The notes: generated by a model from the sequence alone, not told the origin. A stretch of 64,000 nucleotides of DNA from Oscheius sp. JU75 (GCA_037178855.1 JASJZC010000004.1:5952001-6016000); one strand, 5' to 3'. Shown: positions 37,966 to 51,126, numbered from the stretch's first letter. Program-made: numbers and translations.

Positions 37966-39891
37966 ATGGAAAAATTAAGGATGTCGAAGAATCCGTTTGA
38001 CGACGATTACCGTGCGGGCTCGCTTCCTTATTCCTGTAAGTTCCCGCATTTTTTCAATTTAAATTATTTGAATTTTCTTACCTAATTTAAATTCCAGCCA
38101 ATATAAAGAGCTATTCGACAGCAGCGAACACAATCGAGGACGAGGCGGACTACTACGAGAAGGAGATTGAGCGCTATATGCAGGAATCTCTCGACTCGAC
38201 TGAACGCTCTCGTCGTCACCTGGAAAATTCGGAAAAGGTCGGCGTCCAGACGGCCCAAGATCTCCTGGAACAGCGCGAAAAGCTGGAAAAGACCGAGGCG
38301 AATCTAGATCAGATTCATGCTACCACTCAGGTTGGTATCTTTTTTGGATTCAAAATGATTTCAACAGATTCTCTTCTTTTGAGGATTCGTAATTTCTATT
38401 TGCTGATTTCTGTGTCCTTTATTCTCCTTTTACTCCCATGCCTTTATTCTAACTGGCTCGAAAAGTCTGCCATACCGTTTTTGAGCGTCAAAAATAAACA
38501 GCGTTTTCTAAAGAGAAATATTTCAGATAACCCAGCGAAATCTGAACAGTCTGAAGTCGGTCTTCGGCGGCTTCTTCAAGAACAAGTTCAGCAAGAAACC
38601 CAAGGAGCCCGGAACTGAACCGGTTGAGGTTTTTTACCTGATTTTCGCCCACGGTAAATTTATAATTAAGATGCCCCAGTCGAAATCGGCCCAGAATCTG
38701 CAGAGCACTGTCACCAGCTACGGAGCTGGCGGAAGCTCGTCTTCCGCTTCCGGACCCTCCGGATCCTACACCCTGAGCGACTCGTCCCGTGCGGCCATCA
38801 AGGGAACTCGCTGGGAGGCCATGGACAACCAAATCGACGAAAATCTCGGTACTTTTTTCATTTTTTGTACTCTAAAATGGTGGATAGATGCCATGGGAGC
38901 CCAGCTGAGAAATCTGCGTGACCTCGGGTCCGGACTCGGTCGCGAGATTGAGGATCAGAACAAGATGCTGGATAGAATCCAAGGAAAGGCTGAGCGCAAC
39001 GATGCCATCGTGCGCAGTCAGGACACCCAGATGAAGAAAATGCTCGGCGGCATGGAGGCCAAGGAACAACAGCAGGGCAGTTCAATGACTCCCAGGTTCG
39101 TTTTTATCCATTACATTGACTTCTGGTGAAAATACGAGTCGGATTATCGCTGCTTTTGAGCTTAGAAGTCTTTGGAAAGTTGCCGTAGAAGACTTGATAA
39201 ACGTCTAATGCCATTTAACTAAGACCGTATGACCTTCACCTATTTTTCGGTAAAATCCTGCTTTCTGATCTTTCGACAGCACTAAAAATAAGCATTGACA
39301 ATGAGCAGTCATGGCCTCCTAGCTTCTAGAGGGCTTCTACGGCATATCGAGGTTGTAAATCTCCCTCTTTCTCAAAAAAACTGGAACGATTGCTCATTAC
39401 ATTTTCTACTCTTGTCCTGTAAAAATTGCATTTGTTCCCAGTAGATTAAGTGCAAGATGCCATGCTTTTCAATGGGCATTTAGACTTACAAGTACAGTAT
39501 GCCAATAGCCTTTTGATCGCGTAACTTGGCTCGTTTCTGCTAGGAGCTCGTGGAATTTCCTTGCTTTGGGGAACTTTATTGTATTATACTATTAGCAGGA
39601 TATCGAAAAGATGGAGTAACAGCCGTATTCTTGGTTCTAATTAACCCTAAATTATCTGTGGAAGAGATCCGAAAGTCTGTCATCATCATCTCAATCGTAA
39701 ACGGTTCCTATTGACTAACGAGCCGAAACACTGAAAAGTCTACAAAACCCTGGTTGTTGCATAAACTTAAAAAAATAGCCTTGACAATTAGGTTGTGACG
39801 CTTATTTACAATCAAAAATCCCCTTATTTCCAGTCTGGACTCGACCTCGAAGATGGGTATGGCCATGAAGCTCGGCTCGTTCATGCGCTAG
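37966..39891 (+). CDS. snap-29: SNAP-29 Qbc-SNARE
   Basis: Soluble Qbc-SNARE for endosomal, autophagic and secretory fusion. Exons: 37966-38035, 38098-38330, 38527-38628 (or to 38622), 38671-38848, 38888-39095 and 39834-39891; about 282 aa. The N-terminus has the SNAP-29 signature NPFDDDY (an NPF motif that binds EH-domain proteins). The Qb helix is ESLDSTERSRRHLENSEKVG and following; the Qc helix includes LGREIEDQNKMLDRIQGKAE with its zero-layer Gln. There is no cysteine-rich palmitoylation linker, as expected for SNAP-29. A second in-frame ATG lies at 37981. It starts 245 bp after the NIPSNAP stop, after a TTTTAAAG acceptor, in keeping with a downstream operon gene. The donor of exon 3 is weak and ambiguous by two codons. 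Confidence 0.92.
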
Positions 39892-40080
39892 ACCAGGATT
39901 CGACATTCTCCCGCTCTTTCTCTCCCAATATGTACGTTTTTGCTCCCTCGTCTTTTACTTTTACTCGCAATCTCTCCCCTTTGCTCTGTGATTTTGCCCC
40001 GGATTTTAGTCTATCCGTCTGACCATACTTAACCCCGAACTGTGTATAGAAATGTACTTTTATTTTCATTCTTGAGATTA

Positions 40081-40823
40081 TTATAAGATTCGAACCCTTC
40101 GGTGTCGACGACGTTCCGCCTCCTGAGGGCTGGAATCTGTTTGGAAGGCATAGCAGTTGAGATTGTCCCGCATTTGGAGACAATAGATGCTCGTGGTAGA
40201 AAGATAAGAGAATGAGCCGCTGCTGCAGATTACTGTAAAATGGCCGCCCAGACTCTCCTCAGCACTCTCAGCTATCCGGATCTTGGCCTCTTGGGGAGAG
40301 CCGTACATGCTCTGAAAATTGGTACTTGTTGTTGTTCTTATGCTCAATTTCGAGTTAAAATAGCCTAATTCTACAACTTTTAAAAGGACACTGACATTGG
40401 GGGGAGTCGTTTTTGAAACTGAATTTTGTGCAAGAATTTCAAAAATCTTTGGTTTTAATTTCTTTCTGCATTTCTCGACAGTTTCGATTCATTTTCTCGA
40501 GTTCTTATGTCCGAAAACCCAGAAAATTTCAAACGAACCTTAATCATGATGCTCTTCAATCCATCATGATTACATGTGCCCTGATCTAGCACCATCTCAG
40601 GCTTCTCAAAGTCAAAAAGGCCATTCTCCGAGCTGATACTCCTCTTTTTCCTGCCACACGGGTTACAGGTCGGGATTTGCGGAAGTTCAAAACGGGGAAG
40701 ACATAATTGTGGGAGCTGGATTGGAGGTAGACAAGGCGGAGGAGGCGGACATCCACAGCCCATGTTGAAAAAGGTGGTCGAAGATGGTACGGCTGCGACC
40801 AGGAGGAGGACGAGGAGAATCAT
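40081..40823 (-). CDS. Ground-like domain secreted protein
   Basis: Two exons, 40539-40823 and 40081-40311; 171 aa. A signal peptide (MILLVLLLVAAVPSS) is followed by a Cys/Pro-rich segment (CGCPPPPPCLPP) and a dibasic KKR site. The C-terminal ground-like domain runs from CNHDGLKSIMIK through HFTVICSSGSFSYLS to YCLQMRDNLNCYAF, with the expected spaced cysteines. Ground-like (grl) proteins are hedgehog-related nematode proteins, mostly expressed in epidermis and associated with cuticle or apical matrix. I cannot assign a specific grl number. Confidence 0.88.
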
Positions 40824-41102
40824 TTTTAGCTTGATTGTGTCTCGGATTCACGCGGGCTTTATAGGATCTCCAGGCGATTTTCAGTCCCTCCCGCGGGTCG
40901 AAGTTTTTCGAATCCTTGGGTGGCTGATCCCAATCACATCCTGAATCCTGGAGAAGAAAACAACAAAAGATTGCAATCTTAAGCGAGAAAATTGAAGATT
41001 TATGTACAGAATTGAACTGGGTCGTGTAGATACTCGTACAATGTAGTAGGGGAGACACATCACATTATTAGGAGGAAGTGAATGAGGGAAAAAGTGGGAA
41101 GA
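40824..41102. other. Gap between cyk-3 and the ground-like gene
   Basis: About 280 bp including the cyk-3 3' UTR and the upstream region of the ground-like gene, both on the minus strand. No other feature is seen. Confidence 0.4.
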
Positions 41103-44100
41103 TTAGGAAGGGGGACGACGCTCGTAGAAGAGAAGATATGCTGCCGCCTTGTCCACCTCTTCTTCTATTACCTCCCTGACTGAGCAGTCGTTGAGTAGAA
41201 GCCATTTCTCTTCTTTTCCACGCGCGTAGGCCAGGAAGTGACCAGACGAGAGCTCACCGTAGTGACTCTGAAAAAGGGGGTTTTGGCAAAACAGGAAAAC
41301 AGACGGTTTCAGAGCTTACAATAGACGAGAAACCATTAGTTTTCCGTAAGAAAACAAATTTTAAGCTCTCAGAAACAGTCTAACGGTAATTATGTTCCGT
41401 CTCCTAAGTACTACTGCCGCCAAATGGAAACGGCTACTTCTATGAAAAACATATTACAGGTTTTTTGAATCTACTGACCCAACATATCAGAGTTACTTGT
41501 TGATAAGCAGTTTTACAATATGTCCTCTACGCCTAAATTTATACGCAGCCAAATACTATAAGAGTTGACGCGCACTCTAAAGACAAAATGGTACTTTCCA
41601 GCCGTCTCTAAGATCTTGGGAAACCAGTACCGTTCGGTACTTTTTCCGTAACTACAGTTTCAGAGGCTTTTCCGACCCAATTCCAACATCAAAACCGCCA
41701 AAAAAGGCTTACCGCAATAGCAATGCAGTCGTACTTCTCGCCACTTGGCCTGCTAACAAACTGGCTCATGTCGAAGTGATTGAGGGGAAAATCGATTATG
41801 CGTTTACACTTGCCCATCCTTCTCTCAGCCTGTAGATACTCGAATCTCTTGAAGTGGACTATCTAAATCTCCTTCTATCCGAAAAAAAAGTGGTGGGAAA
41901 CGAACCAAATATTTGGGCAGTCTCCAGACGGACATGCTCTTGCTCCGATTCGTCTTCCTCTTACACTTTTCGCAGAAGAGGAGCTCGTCAAGATTTTCAG
42001 CACAGCTAAACTTGTTCAAGCATTCCTCCAAGGAACTCGGGGCCGCATATCGGCGAAGAGTTTCCGCTACCGAGGCATCATCGATTAGGAGCTGAAAGTC
42101 GCTTATAGGGATCAGCAGGATTTTGGTAGATCAGTGCGGGCTTTTTTTAAATTTGGGTCCCGCACCGAAGCCCCTAAAATACAAATTTTCGCATTTTTGA
42201 CATCTAGCACATATTTTACGGACTTCAAAGTGCGTTCAATCGTCTCAGCTTTAAAAACTCCACCAGCCGCATCTATTTGGACGTCAAAAAAGTTGGGAAT
42301 ATCATCGAATGGGGCCCAAAAGTCCTTTTAAACTGGCGCGAATTCAGAAACGTACCAGTTCCTGGGAGTGATTGTATTTGAGATAGAGAGCAGTCGGGAG
42401 CCAGTCAACAGCGATGGAGCAGTCTGGTGGGAGATAGGCCAAGGAGTCCGTGGGTCGAATGCTACAGCCGCGACAGAAGCGCAGAGAGTCGCACTGGCCA
42501 CACCACTGCCAGTTCTTGTCCACCACCGAGAGGGTGAAGGGGTAGCCGGAGGAGCTGACCTCGCATCTGGAAGTACGGTTATTTTTAGGAGGTGAAGTTG
42601 TATCTTTTTCTTAAAGTATTTCTCTTATTTTTCTGCTATTTACGCAGCTTTTTTACAGGGAGTTCTGGGAATTTCAGCCAGTTATTAAAATTTATTTTCC
42701 TAGTTTTCAATGGGCAGAGGAATTCAACTATCACAAAACCAATTTGGTCTTATTTTTGCCGTAACATTCTATCTACAGTACCCTAAATCTTTTGTTTTGG
42801 TGCGGTTTACTCAATCACTCGTTTAGCCAACTTCTATCCAAGAAAAAGTCCAAAAACTCACGGATCACTGGCTCTGTTCGAGAAGGCCGGCGGCGGCGCG
42901 ATCATGAAGCGTTGCATCTGTGCCATCACGCTGTCGTACAGTTCTCTGCCGCTAACATTTTCCGGACATGACAGAATCAGAGGGAGACCGAATCGTGATG
43001 TGACACAGCCTCCTGTGGCTCCGAGCAAGTACGGCTGGTAGTTGTATTGCTAAATTTAGGTACTTTTATTAAAAAAATAACTAAAAACGTACAAGTTTAC
43101 GGTGCGCTGCCAACCTCCAAGCCTGTCCATCCTGCGGGATTTCCATGGCGTAGAGCCGAGAGCCCGGGCTGAATTCGCAGAGTTTCTGCTCGTCTACGAG
43201 CTCGTTACAGGAGTTATTCTAAACTTGTGATATTTGCATAAAATATAGAAAGTACCGAGTCGAGTCGCCGCTTCTGAAGACACTGAAGAGTCATCCGAGT
43301 CCCAGTCAGCTTGGTAGCATCGGCTATGAGACAACGAAATTGTCCTACGGTGGCATCGCGAGAGACCAAAAAGCCGTAGCGGTAGGGAATGCTCCCGTCC
43401 ATGCGAATTACTGAAAAGTGGGAGGATTTGAAGAGCAGATGAAATGAACTCTAGTTGTATTCGCACGTAACATAAACCTTCTTTTTTATATCAATTTTAG
43501 AGTCGAAGTTGATTACCTTGCATAGTTTGGACATCTTCGACCGTCTCACTTTCCGTCATGTTTTCAAGTGTTCCACGGGCAAGCCTTATCTGATAGGAAT
43601 TAGAACTCGCGACCCTTTGTTTTGTAGTCGGCGCGCTAACCGACTGAGCTATAAAGACCCACCTCACCATACTTTCGACTGTGTTTCGTGGCTATCTCTG
43701 GAAGCTATTTCCAAACGGATAGATCTGGCCTGTATTTCACGAACTTTTCCACGCGTATACCCCCACACAAAAACTGACCAACAACTTGAAATAGATCCGT
43801 ATTATCGAATCCTATCGGGAGACTCAGAGATGTGAATGGCTCAAAAACGGACGAAGAGGTATTACAGGCTCGGCAGGTCAGCAGCGATCGTAACTGTCCT
43901 GAAAAACATCACAATTTCCATTATTACTGGTCAAAACACCTGCAAATAGCGAGGTAACCAGCGAATTCTCCCTGTCCAGATAATTTTTCCACTCTTTATC
44001 CGCCTTCTCGTCGTCATTTTCCGTCTCCGAATCCGGTTTTTCTGCTCCGCCATCTTCAATTTTCATCTGTTCTACCTCCTTTTCCAATTTTGGCATGCAA

Positions 44101-47100
44101 CTGTGAAGCATTTCGATCAGAAAGGCCACAAATTCTTGGCAGTCGTGCTGCTCGCCGCACTCGAAGATGTCCGAGGCGGCTCGGACCGCGTTCTGAATCA
44201 GTTTTATTTCGTTGAAAAATTGAAAAAGTAGCTTACATTGAAGCCGATGGGAGAGATGTTCTTTTTTTGGCCGGCCCAGAGCTCCTTGAGAAGAGAGGCA
44301 TATTCCAAGGCGGCTGTCACACTTCGACCGTCGTTCACCACGTGCCTGAAAATCTCTTTCTGAAGCGCAACGGTGTCTGTCTGCGTGCGGTCGATTGATA
44401 TTTAGGGCTTGGAAGTTTGTAAAAAAAAAGTTTGCAAGCTGTCAATATCAGCGCTATTTACATATGAACCTCTAGGCGCCTGTCTCATTTTTTGTCAGAA
44501 CATTATGGAATTGAAATGGACTCACTTGCTAATAGTCGATATATTCTCGTCCTTGAGAAGGAATTCAGTCAGGGGGGTGACTCTGGCCAAGCATTGGACT
44601 GCGGCATTTCTGTAGCAGAAGTTTCCTCCATTCACTATTCCCACAGCTCCGGGGCGAGCAGACAAATTGTTGCTGATCGACTTGATTTGGGTTCCTGTGA
44701 CCGAGGCACGAAGCTCTTCTGGCCATATTCCCGTGCTCATATCTCGGACTTCGAGGAGGAACTGACATTGGAATATTTGGTGGAAAGAAAAGGTCCAACC
44801 TTGTTGATTTTTCTGTTGCTTAGTTTGAGGTCGTGCAGCTTGATGGATTCCTCGTCTAGGAGCGTGAAACTGTCCTCGTTGTCCCGCGAGCAGAGCCAGA
44901 GTCTGGAAGTGACATGGTTAAATTGTATTTTACAGGAAACAGTCACGATAACCTCATTAGTGAAAAGTTTCAGCTTGATAGTCTAGGCTAGACTTTTCGG
45001 TCATTCGGTCCTATTCGGCTCATAGTGTACAATTTGGTGTTTTTGTTCCAAGTCTATGCCACTCTTTTAAAGCGAGAGTATACCGCAATGACGCAGTATC
45101 TCTGTGCCATTGTGCAATATCTTGACTCTTGTATTTTCCGCGAAAATTCAGCGAGTCCGCCTGCCTGACTCAGCCGGTTAGCGATCCGACTACAAATACA
45201 AATAGGCTCGGGTTCATCCCCTTACAATATTTTCACTATGTCTCTTATTGTCAGACTCTTATTTGTTGAACTACCACATCAGGATCTTGTCATTACAGAA
45301 TTAGCAAGACTTCCCTACTATTTTGTATGGACTTTCTGTCGCAAACATGTTCCAGTAACTACATATATGTAGATAGATCTCAGTAGCCAGACGCCTAAAG
45401 AAGTTCAAAGACAAACCTGCACTCATTATCCGTCAGTCTGAGCTGCGCCCTGCAGAGCTCCAGCAATTCATTAAGAGTCATGCTTCTCGATACTTGAGCA
45501 CAAGCCCACGGCGCCAGCTGCTGCACTCCATCCGGATCCTTTTTTTTCTTGTCATGACCGACCAGGAGGACTTCCAACGGATAGAGCTCCAAGCCCGGCT
45601 TCCCGTCATCAAAATACTCACCGGACAGGTACTTTCTCGTGAACTGACTGTCGACCTGAATTGTGTGGCTTTTGGGCGGGAGATGTATGTATAAGCTACA
45701 GGTATTGAGGTTCCATGCCATCGGAGCCATGCTTTCCAGAGGGGTGGAGGGACGGCGATGTATTCGGACTGGGCGAGGCTGACTTTCAGACTGCTGGATT
45801 CCGAGGAGATGCAGGCCACTTTACCGCTCCAGCCGTCGTCCTCTTTGGAGCCCTTCAGGAGCGAGTTGTCGATTGGAGGAGCGTTTTTGGACTGAAACTT
45901 AGAGACTCTTTTGTGACAGAAACAGTGAGTGACAGGACAGTACCAGTGACAGTAATAGTGAGAAACGTAAAGAAAACTGACAGCAGAGACAGCGACTTCC
46001 CACTGTCGAAACCAGAGCGACGAGACCACATTGCGTTCGGGAACCTCGAGGGCCTTGGTACGCTGGAGGAAGGATCTGAAAGTTAGAAAATGAGAAAGAG
46101 CCGGAGCTTTATGACGAGCAGGGAAGAAGCGACAGCATAGGGTAGAGCAAATTCAAATTATGGCTCGCCTTGATTACATACAGCAATTCAAACCTGTTTA
46201 TACTTTTCAAAACCATTAGACTATCAATTAGTGTTGCTAGCAATGTGATTAATAGCTAACCAGATACCAGGCATCGCAAACCTAGTCGAAATGTTCGCGT
46301 CGACCAGATTTGTGATCCCTGCAGATACTTCTATAGACAGTCGGTTTTGAATTCGTGGGTGAGCTACAAAAGTATGACTGAGCCAAGGAGGTGAGCCAAC
46401 TATCAAACTATTGCTGGATCTCATTTAGATGGGCGACGGTCAAGGCCCCAGAGATATTTAAGAGAAATAGAGTGACAAAATCTTACCTAACAGTTCGCAG
46501 CTCGATTTTCGACTCTACTGGCTTCAATCCTAGACAGATGTGTCCAATCTCTTCGGCCATGGCGATATGATCGCTGAGATACTGATTTCCTAGGGCCCAA
46601 GTAGCGACTTCGACAGGCGCTGCCTTCCCATTCACGCTCTTTGAAATTGTCCTGTCCGCCTCATTTTCCACCGCCAAATCCTGGTAGAGAAGGTCAATTT
46701 CAGAGTCGGAGAGATAGCCATCGCGATCGAGGTCCCACAACTTGGCCAAGACTGAAAGTAGCTCATTTTTGAGTGGAAAATGGCGGGGAAGTTCAAATGA
46801 TTTTGTAATGAAGCTTACATGAAAGTCTACTGGGCTCTGGGGCTCGACAGAGGGCCGAGACACCACACACGAGCTCCCGGAAATCGATGAAACCGTCGTT
46901 GTTTTCGTCCAAAATGGAGAAGAGTCTGGAAAATAGAGGATTTAGCAATGTGGAACCCTCAAAATTGTATTTTATCCACTTGAAAGAAAATGGGGATTGC
47001 TGAGGCCAGGATTCGAACGCGGGTTGTTTGAGTAATAACTTGACGCTTAGCCATTTGTACTTTATTTTGCGCTTTTACACTGAAAAAATAGCCAACCTTT

Positions 47101-48360
47101 TCGAGAAATCGGCCGGATAGCAGCCGAAGAGCGATTGCTCCCAGCTCTCGAAGGAAATTTTGCAGACTTGGCGATCGCTGATGGTTGCGAAGACTTTTTC
47201 GAGCTCTATTACCTCGCCGACGGTTACTGTAAAAGCATTTTCAGTGAAAACTTGTGAGAAACTTGAGCTAGTAAGAGAAAATAGAGTAACTCACAGTGGG
47301 TGACGTAAGCCATGACCTCGTAAAAGGAAATGTAATCGTCTTTCATGGGAAGAGTAAGGAGCGGGGGTTGGAGTCCCCATGTCGAGAATTCGCGGTGGCT
47401 TTCAATGAATCCTGAGAAGTTACATGAGAAAGGAAAACAGCTTGCAAACAAAAAAAGCTAGGGAATACTCTTACACCTCGTCAGTTCTACACGAGTCTCC
47501 CGTACGATTTTAGCCTTATACAAATCATAAAAACTGAGACTATTCAAAGAAAAGTGGCTCATAGCTAAGTAGTTTGAGAAATTTACTAACAACGTGTTAG
47601 AGCGGTGAGGATGAACATTGTCCATCGTTCTCGCTCATATATTTCGCCTTCATTGGTAGCATCCTGAGAAAGTTTAGGTCTGACTCTAGCTTTTTGAATC
47701 GACTCTTTGCCTAGACGCAAAAAGAAAGGAAGCTTTTCGAGGCACAGTAGAAATACATATAAGAGGCCATGATTCTCTGGACCACAATTGACAGCAAATA
47801 GCAGAAATCTACAAGTTTTTTGCCGAAGACTGCGTCCCAGACTCGTATTGCTAGTCTCCTAACAGTTCCAGAACTTTGATCAGCCTATTTCTGCTGCTTT
47901 CCATCCGGTTTTCCCTTATTGAACCTTTACTTTGCTCCTCAAATTCCTCACAAAATTGTGCTCGAAAAGCTCAAACTTCAGAGCCTTTTTCGTGGATCTT
48001 TTGGACAAAAATTCAACAAAAATACCTGTCTGCACAGCTTCAATCTTGCACAATCCCACGAGGGCACAGAGAAGATTCTCGAAAGTGAGCTGATCCGACC
48101 CGCCACAGCAGAAGTCATACAGAAGGCGTTTCTGAGCCTCCGGGATCGGTGCCCCTCCGAGCACATAGATGCAGAATTCCTCGTGGCTAATCGCGTCCTT
48201 CTTGAAACGGTCAAAAGCCTGTCGAACGCGACGGAATTCCTCCTCGGAAACTTAATTTTTTTGATTTGAAATGTTAAAAATAGGACGTACTATGCTCCTT
48301 GGCTGTGGACAGACTGACAATCGAGGCATTGGCGCCGCCGTAGCCGAGAGTATTTCCCAT
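41103..48360 (-). CDS. cyk-3: EF-hand/DUSP ubiquitin protease, USP32 orthologue
   Basis: Twenty-two exons, 5' to 3': 48291-48360, 48026-48250, 47594-47710, 47295-47411, 47097-47226, 46819-46925, 46487-46751, 45982-46075, 45700-45891, 45417-45655, 44800-44902, 44526-44761, 44237-44345, 43940-44192, 43779-43898, 43256-43410, 43093-43218, 42862-43049, 42356-42566, 41906-42091, 41713-41862, 41103-41267; 1185 aa, in frame throughout. Order as in USP32: possible myristoylated MGNTLG, an EF-hand region with DENNDGFIDF and DLDRDGYLSDSE loops, DUSP, ubiquitin-like, then a USP domain split by an insert. Catalytic Cys602 is in GGNFCYRN, His1141 in SSGHFLAYA and Asp1158 in LLLNDCS. Zinc cysteines appear in TCRACN and FCEKCK. 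It removes ubiquitin from substrates; C. elegans CYK-3 is needed for early embryonic osmotic and cytokinetic integrity. Human USP32 has a longer Ser-rich insert that is absent here. Confidence 0.93.
43597..43665 (-). repeat. tRNA-like element in cyk-3 intron
   Basis: The minus strand reads TATAGCTCAGTCGGTTAGCG (A-box-like, about 43634-43652), then a TACAAAACA loop-like segment, then GCGAGTTCTAATTCC (degenerate B-box). The acceptor stem and T-arm do not pair, so a functional tRNA is unlikely. It lies in the intron between exons 43256-43410 and 43779-43898. Confidence 0.6.
45163..45222 (+). repeat. tRNA-like element in cyk-3 intron
   Basis: CTGACTCAGCCGGTTAGCGA (A-box-like) and CTCGGGTTCATCCCC (B-box lacking one base) are 40 nt apart, opposite in strand to cyk-3. 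There is no convincing acceptor stem. Confidence 0.55.
47000..47056 (-). repeat. tRNA-like element in cyk-3 intron
   Basis: The minus strand reads TGGCTAAGCGTCAAG (A-box-like) and CGCGTTCGAATCCTGG (good B-box). No full cloverleaf is seen. It is a third element within introns of the same gene. Confidence 0.55.
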
Positions 48361-48522
48361 ATCAGCTCGTCTCTACCATGGGCTTAATATTTGACTATGC
48401 CTTTGATTATTCTGTCATATGAGTGAGGTAGACTTGGTGGCCAAGAACCCATAACTATTTGTTAAAACATCAGAGCGGAAAATTTAATATAACAATAATA
48501 AGTTCACAATAAATTTAATGGT

Positions 48523-50500
48523 TCAATGGAAGCCGAGTCCCATTCCTTTGCCCATGTGCGTGCTCTCCCGGGCCACCTGGTACTGCTTGTCCAGATCCGT
48601 GAGCATCTTCTGCTGGCGCTGCTTCTCCTTCTGGAGATCTTCCGTCGACATCTGAATGTTTTTTTGGTTAAGAGAAGGGGAAATTTATACATTAAAGAAG
48701 AGACTAAATACCAAGTAAGCTGTTTTCCCTGGACTAAACTAAGGGCATTTGTCTGTTTAAAATATGTCAACCGTCATTTGCGAACCGCAAGAATGATCAA
48801 CTCAAAACGGAAGTTAAAAGTTTCGATAATTGGAAGCAGCCCAGGTACAGATCAAATTGAGAAAGTTAGAAACCTTATTTTTACAGATTTAACCATTTAA
48901 AGCGACAGTGTACCTACCGCTGACTGCTTATTCGGTGCTGATTCTAAAATCTAACTGCAACTACCTCGGAAGGAAATATGCGCGGTCGCCCTCATGACAC
49001 TGTCGGTTAGCTCACGCACTACAAAACGAATAGGGTCAGGCTTGTACAATTTGTTTGTCTATTAATATAGCCCTTTTAGAAGAATTTTTCATTGTCGGTT
49101 CGTGGCCACGAGCCAATTCTCAGAAACTCTTCAGGTCAGATATTCACCAGAACGCTACTATTTTGGATACAAAAGGAAGATGGCTTTAGCTCATTAGATC
49201 GCTTAGTTTCTACCATTGGAAATGTGAAGAAGTACAACTTAAAACCCACCGTTTCCTGAGGAGTTTTTTTGATTCCGAGCAGCTTCAGGAACTTGTTCGA
49301 CTGTGCTCCACTGACGCCGGCCGCGGCGATTGAGCTGGCCCACTGAGTCGCCTTCTTGTCCGTGGGAGCGGGCTCTGTCTCCGTTTTTGAAATCTACAAT
49401 TCCATTTTCACGGGTACAAAGTAAACCACCTCTTCATTACTGGAAGAGGCTTCCTGCTTCTCATTGGGCTTGCTCCACAGCATCTTTCGCTGTCTGCTGA
49501 TCTGAAAAACGTGATTAAAACCATGCTTAAACACCAAAGAGAGCACCCAGCCAGAGACATAACTTAAAAATAATGCGTACCTCATCCTGACTGAGCTTGT
49601 TATCCCACTGCTTTCCGCCGTCGTCGCGGCGTCGACGCTCGTTGTCTCTTCTCCTAGAACTTGGCAGTTTTTAGCCAAAAAAAATTCTGCAAAAACCTGT
49701 CAGAATTGCCGCCGCGATCGTTCCAGTCACGACGACGGTCTCCTCCTCGGTAGTCGTCGCGGTCACGTCGATGATCGCCTCCTCCTCCACTCTAAATCCT
49801 CGGCTGCCGATAGGAACCAACACTTCAGATTCAGTGATTATGATAACGAATTCGAAGAGATTTTAAGGAAGATTTTGTCAGACTTCGGGGATAGAACGCG
49901 AGATTTTTAGGCTCATGGTTTGTGATATTGTGGAGCTTTGTATAAAAAAAGCACCAAAACTTGGTGGAGTTTGTCGGTTATAATTTCGGACGAAAAGTGG
50001 CCTACTTCCATGAAATTTTGGATACGTTTTGGAAGAAGATACCTAATGTACCTTCCTAATTGTGGGTGCTTCGATTTACAGTGAAAAAAGACGAGATGAG
50101 TTGGTTCCATGAAAAACTTGAGAAAAAGTAACAAAAAGTACCCGCTCTTCGCGTCGCTGACGATCCTTCTCGCGTGATTTGTCCTCCTCCCTGTGCTTAT
50201 GTTTGCGCTCCTCCTTCTCCTCGCGCTCTTTTCTTGGCTTTCTGAAAACAGTAGGGATTATTCAGCAATGAGCTGACAGGCAACAATCAGGAATACGCAC
50301 TTCTCTCTTGTTTCCTCATCGCTCTCCGAGCCGTGTTTCTCCTTCCGGGGTCCAATTTCCCGGCTCTTCTCACGGCTGTCCTTTTGTTTCTTCTTGTCGA
50401 CAGTTTTTCTTGTACTCTCGTCCGAATCGTCGGAGGACTCGAACTTTTTCTGGAACCGAGGTTGGAGCAGCACACAGAGGCAACTTACATGAGATCCCAT
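48523..50500 (-). CDS. RSRC2-like Arg/Ser-rich coiled-coil protein
   Basis: Eight exons: 50489-50500 (12 nt, MGSH), 50301-50449, 50142-50241, 49697-49791, 49581-49653, 49430-49501, 49250-49393 and 48523-48651; 257 aa. The N-terminal half is an alternating Arg/Lys/Glu/Asp/Ser region typical of splicing-associated nuclear proteins. It is followed by RGGDRRRDWNDRGG and the C-terminal small-acidic-protein-like module: NKFLKLLGIKK, then TDLDKQYQVARESTHMGKGM and the ending GMGLGFH. These match the C-terminus of human RSRC2, which is linked to mRNA processing. It lies 162 bp upstream of cyk-3 on the same strand and may share an operon with it. The seventh intron is 598 nt and contains a tRNA-like sequence. 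The 12-nt first exon is short but has good signals and phase. Confidence 0.85.
48985..49050 (+). repeat. Weak tRNA-like sequence in RSRC2 intron
   Basis: ACTGTCGGTTAGCTCACGCACTACAAAACG resembles the 43.6- and 45.2-kb elements in its A-box and loop part. The B-box part (GGGTCAGGCTTGTAC) is poor. Confidence 0.35.
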
Positions 50501-51126
50501 CGCTGGCAAGTCGTTGTAAGAAATGTAAATTGCTAAAAAAAAAATGGTATTTGGATTAAAAAATGTAAAAGTGAATAAACTCGAAGCATCTATCCTAATA
50601 TTTTCAGTCAAAATGGCGTTAAATTTAAGCGATTCAATCAAAGAAAGGCTCCACAGGATTTGAAAATTTTAGTCAAAACGGTAAGGAAGCAACCAGCAAA
50701 ACATTGTCATGGTTCACAAAATAGCTTATTTTCAGCGGTCTGACAGATCGGTAGCAAGACTGCACACGAAACCCAATTTTATTTAATTTTTGATTTAAAA
50801 CCATGGAACGGGACAGAATTCATTTCTTCGACAAAGAATGCAAGAATCAGATGTTTGGCTGTTGTCCAATACATTTTCGAGACGACGGCAAGCTGCGTAT
50901 CTCCAAAATTGTAGGGTAGAACCGGCAATTTTCACTCAAAAGGCAGCAATAAAGAATTTTATTGTAGAAAAAAATATTTACTATAGTACTAGCAGAAAAC
51001 AATGTGAAAAATGTGAGAAGGTATTAGGTAGACTTGTCGAAGAGGATCATCTGTCTTTCGATGTCGGCTTGAAAGGTAGTATGGATGAAACGGGAATTCG
51101 GGCGTAAACTATGCTGCTCCAGCGCT
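50501..51126. other. Short open frames, no recognised gene
   Basis: A plus-strand frame at 50838-51107 includes a CEKCEKVLG Cys pair but no start context, homology or splice partner that I can support. The region is probably RSRC2 upstream DNA plus degraded sequence. Confidence 0.35.

Noticed and set aside
43597..43665. A functional tRNA gene
   Set aside because: A-box is good, but acceptor and T stems do not pair and the B-box is degenerate.
47642..47662. A 21-nt intron in cyk-3
   Set aside because: The segment is in frame without stops, so it reads as exon; an intron this short is not credible.
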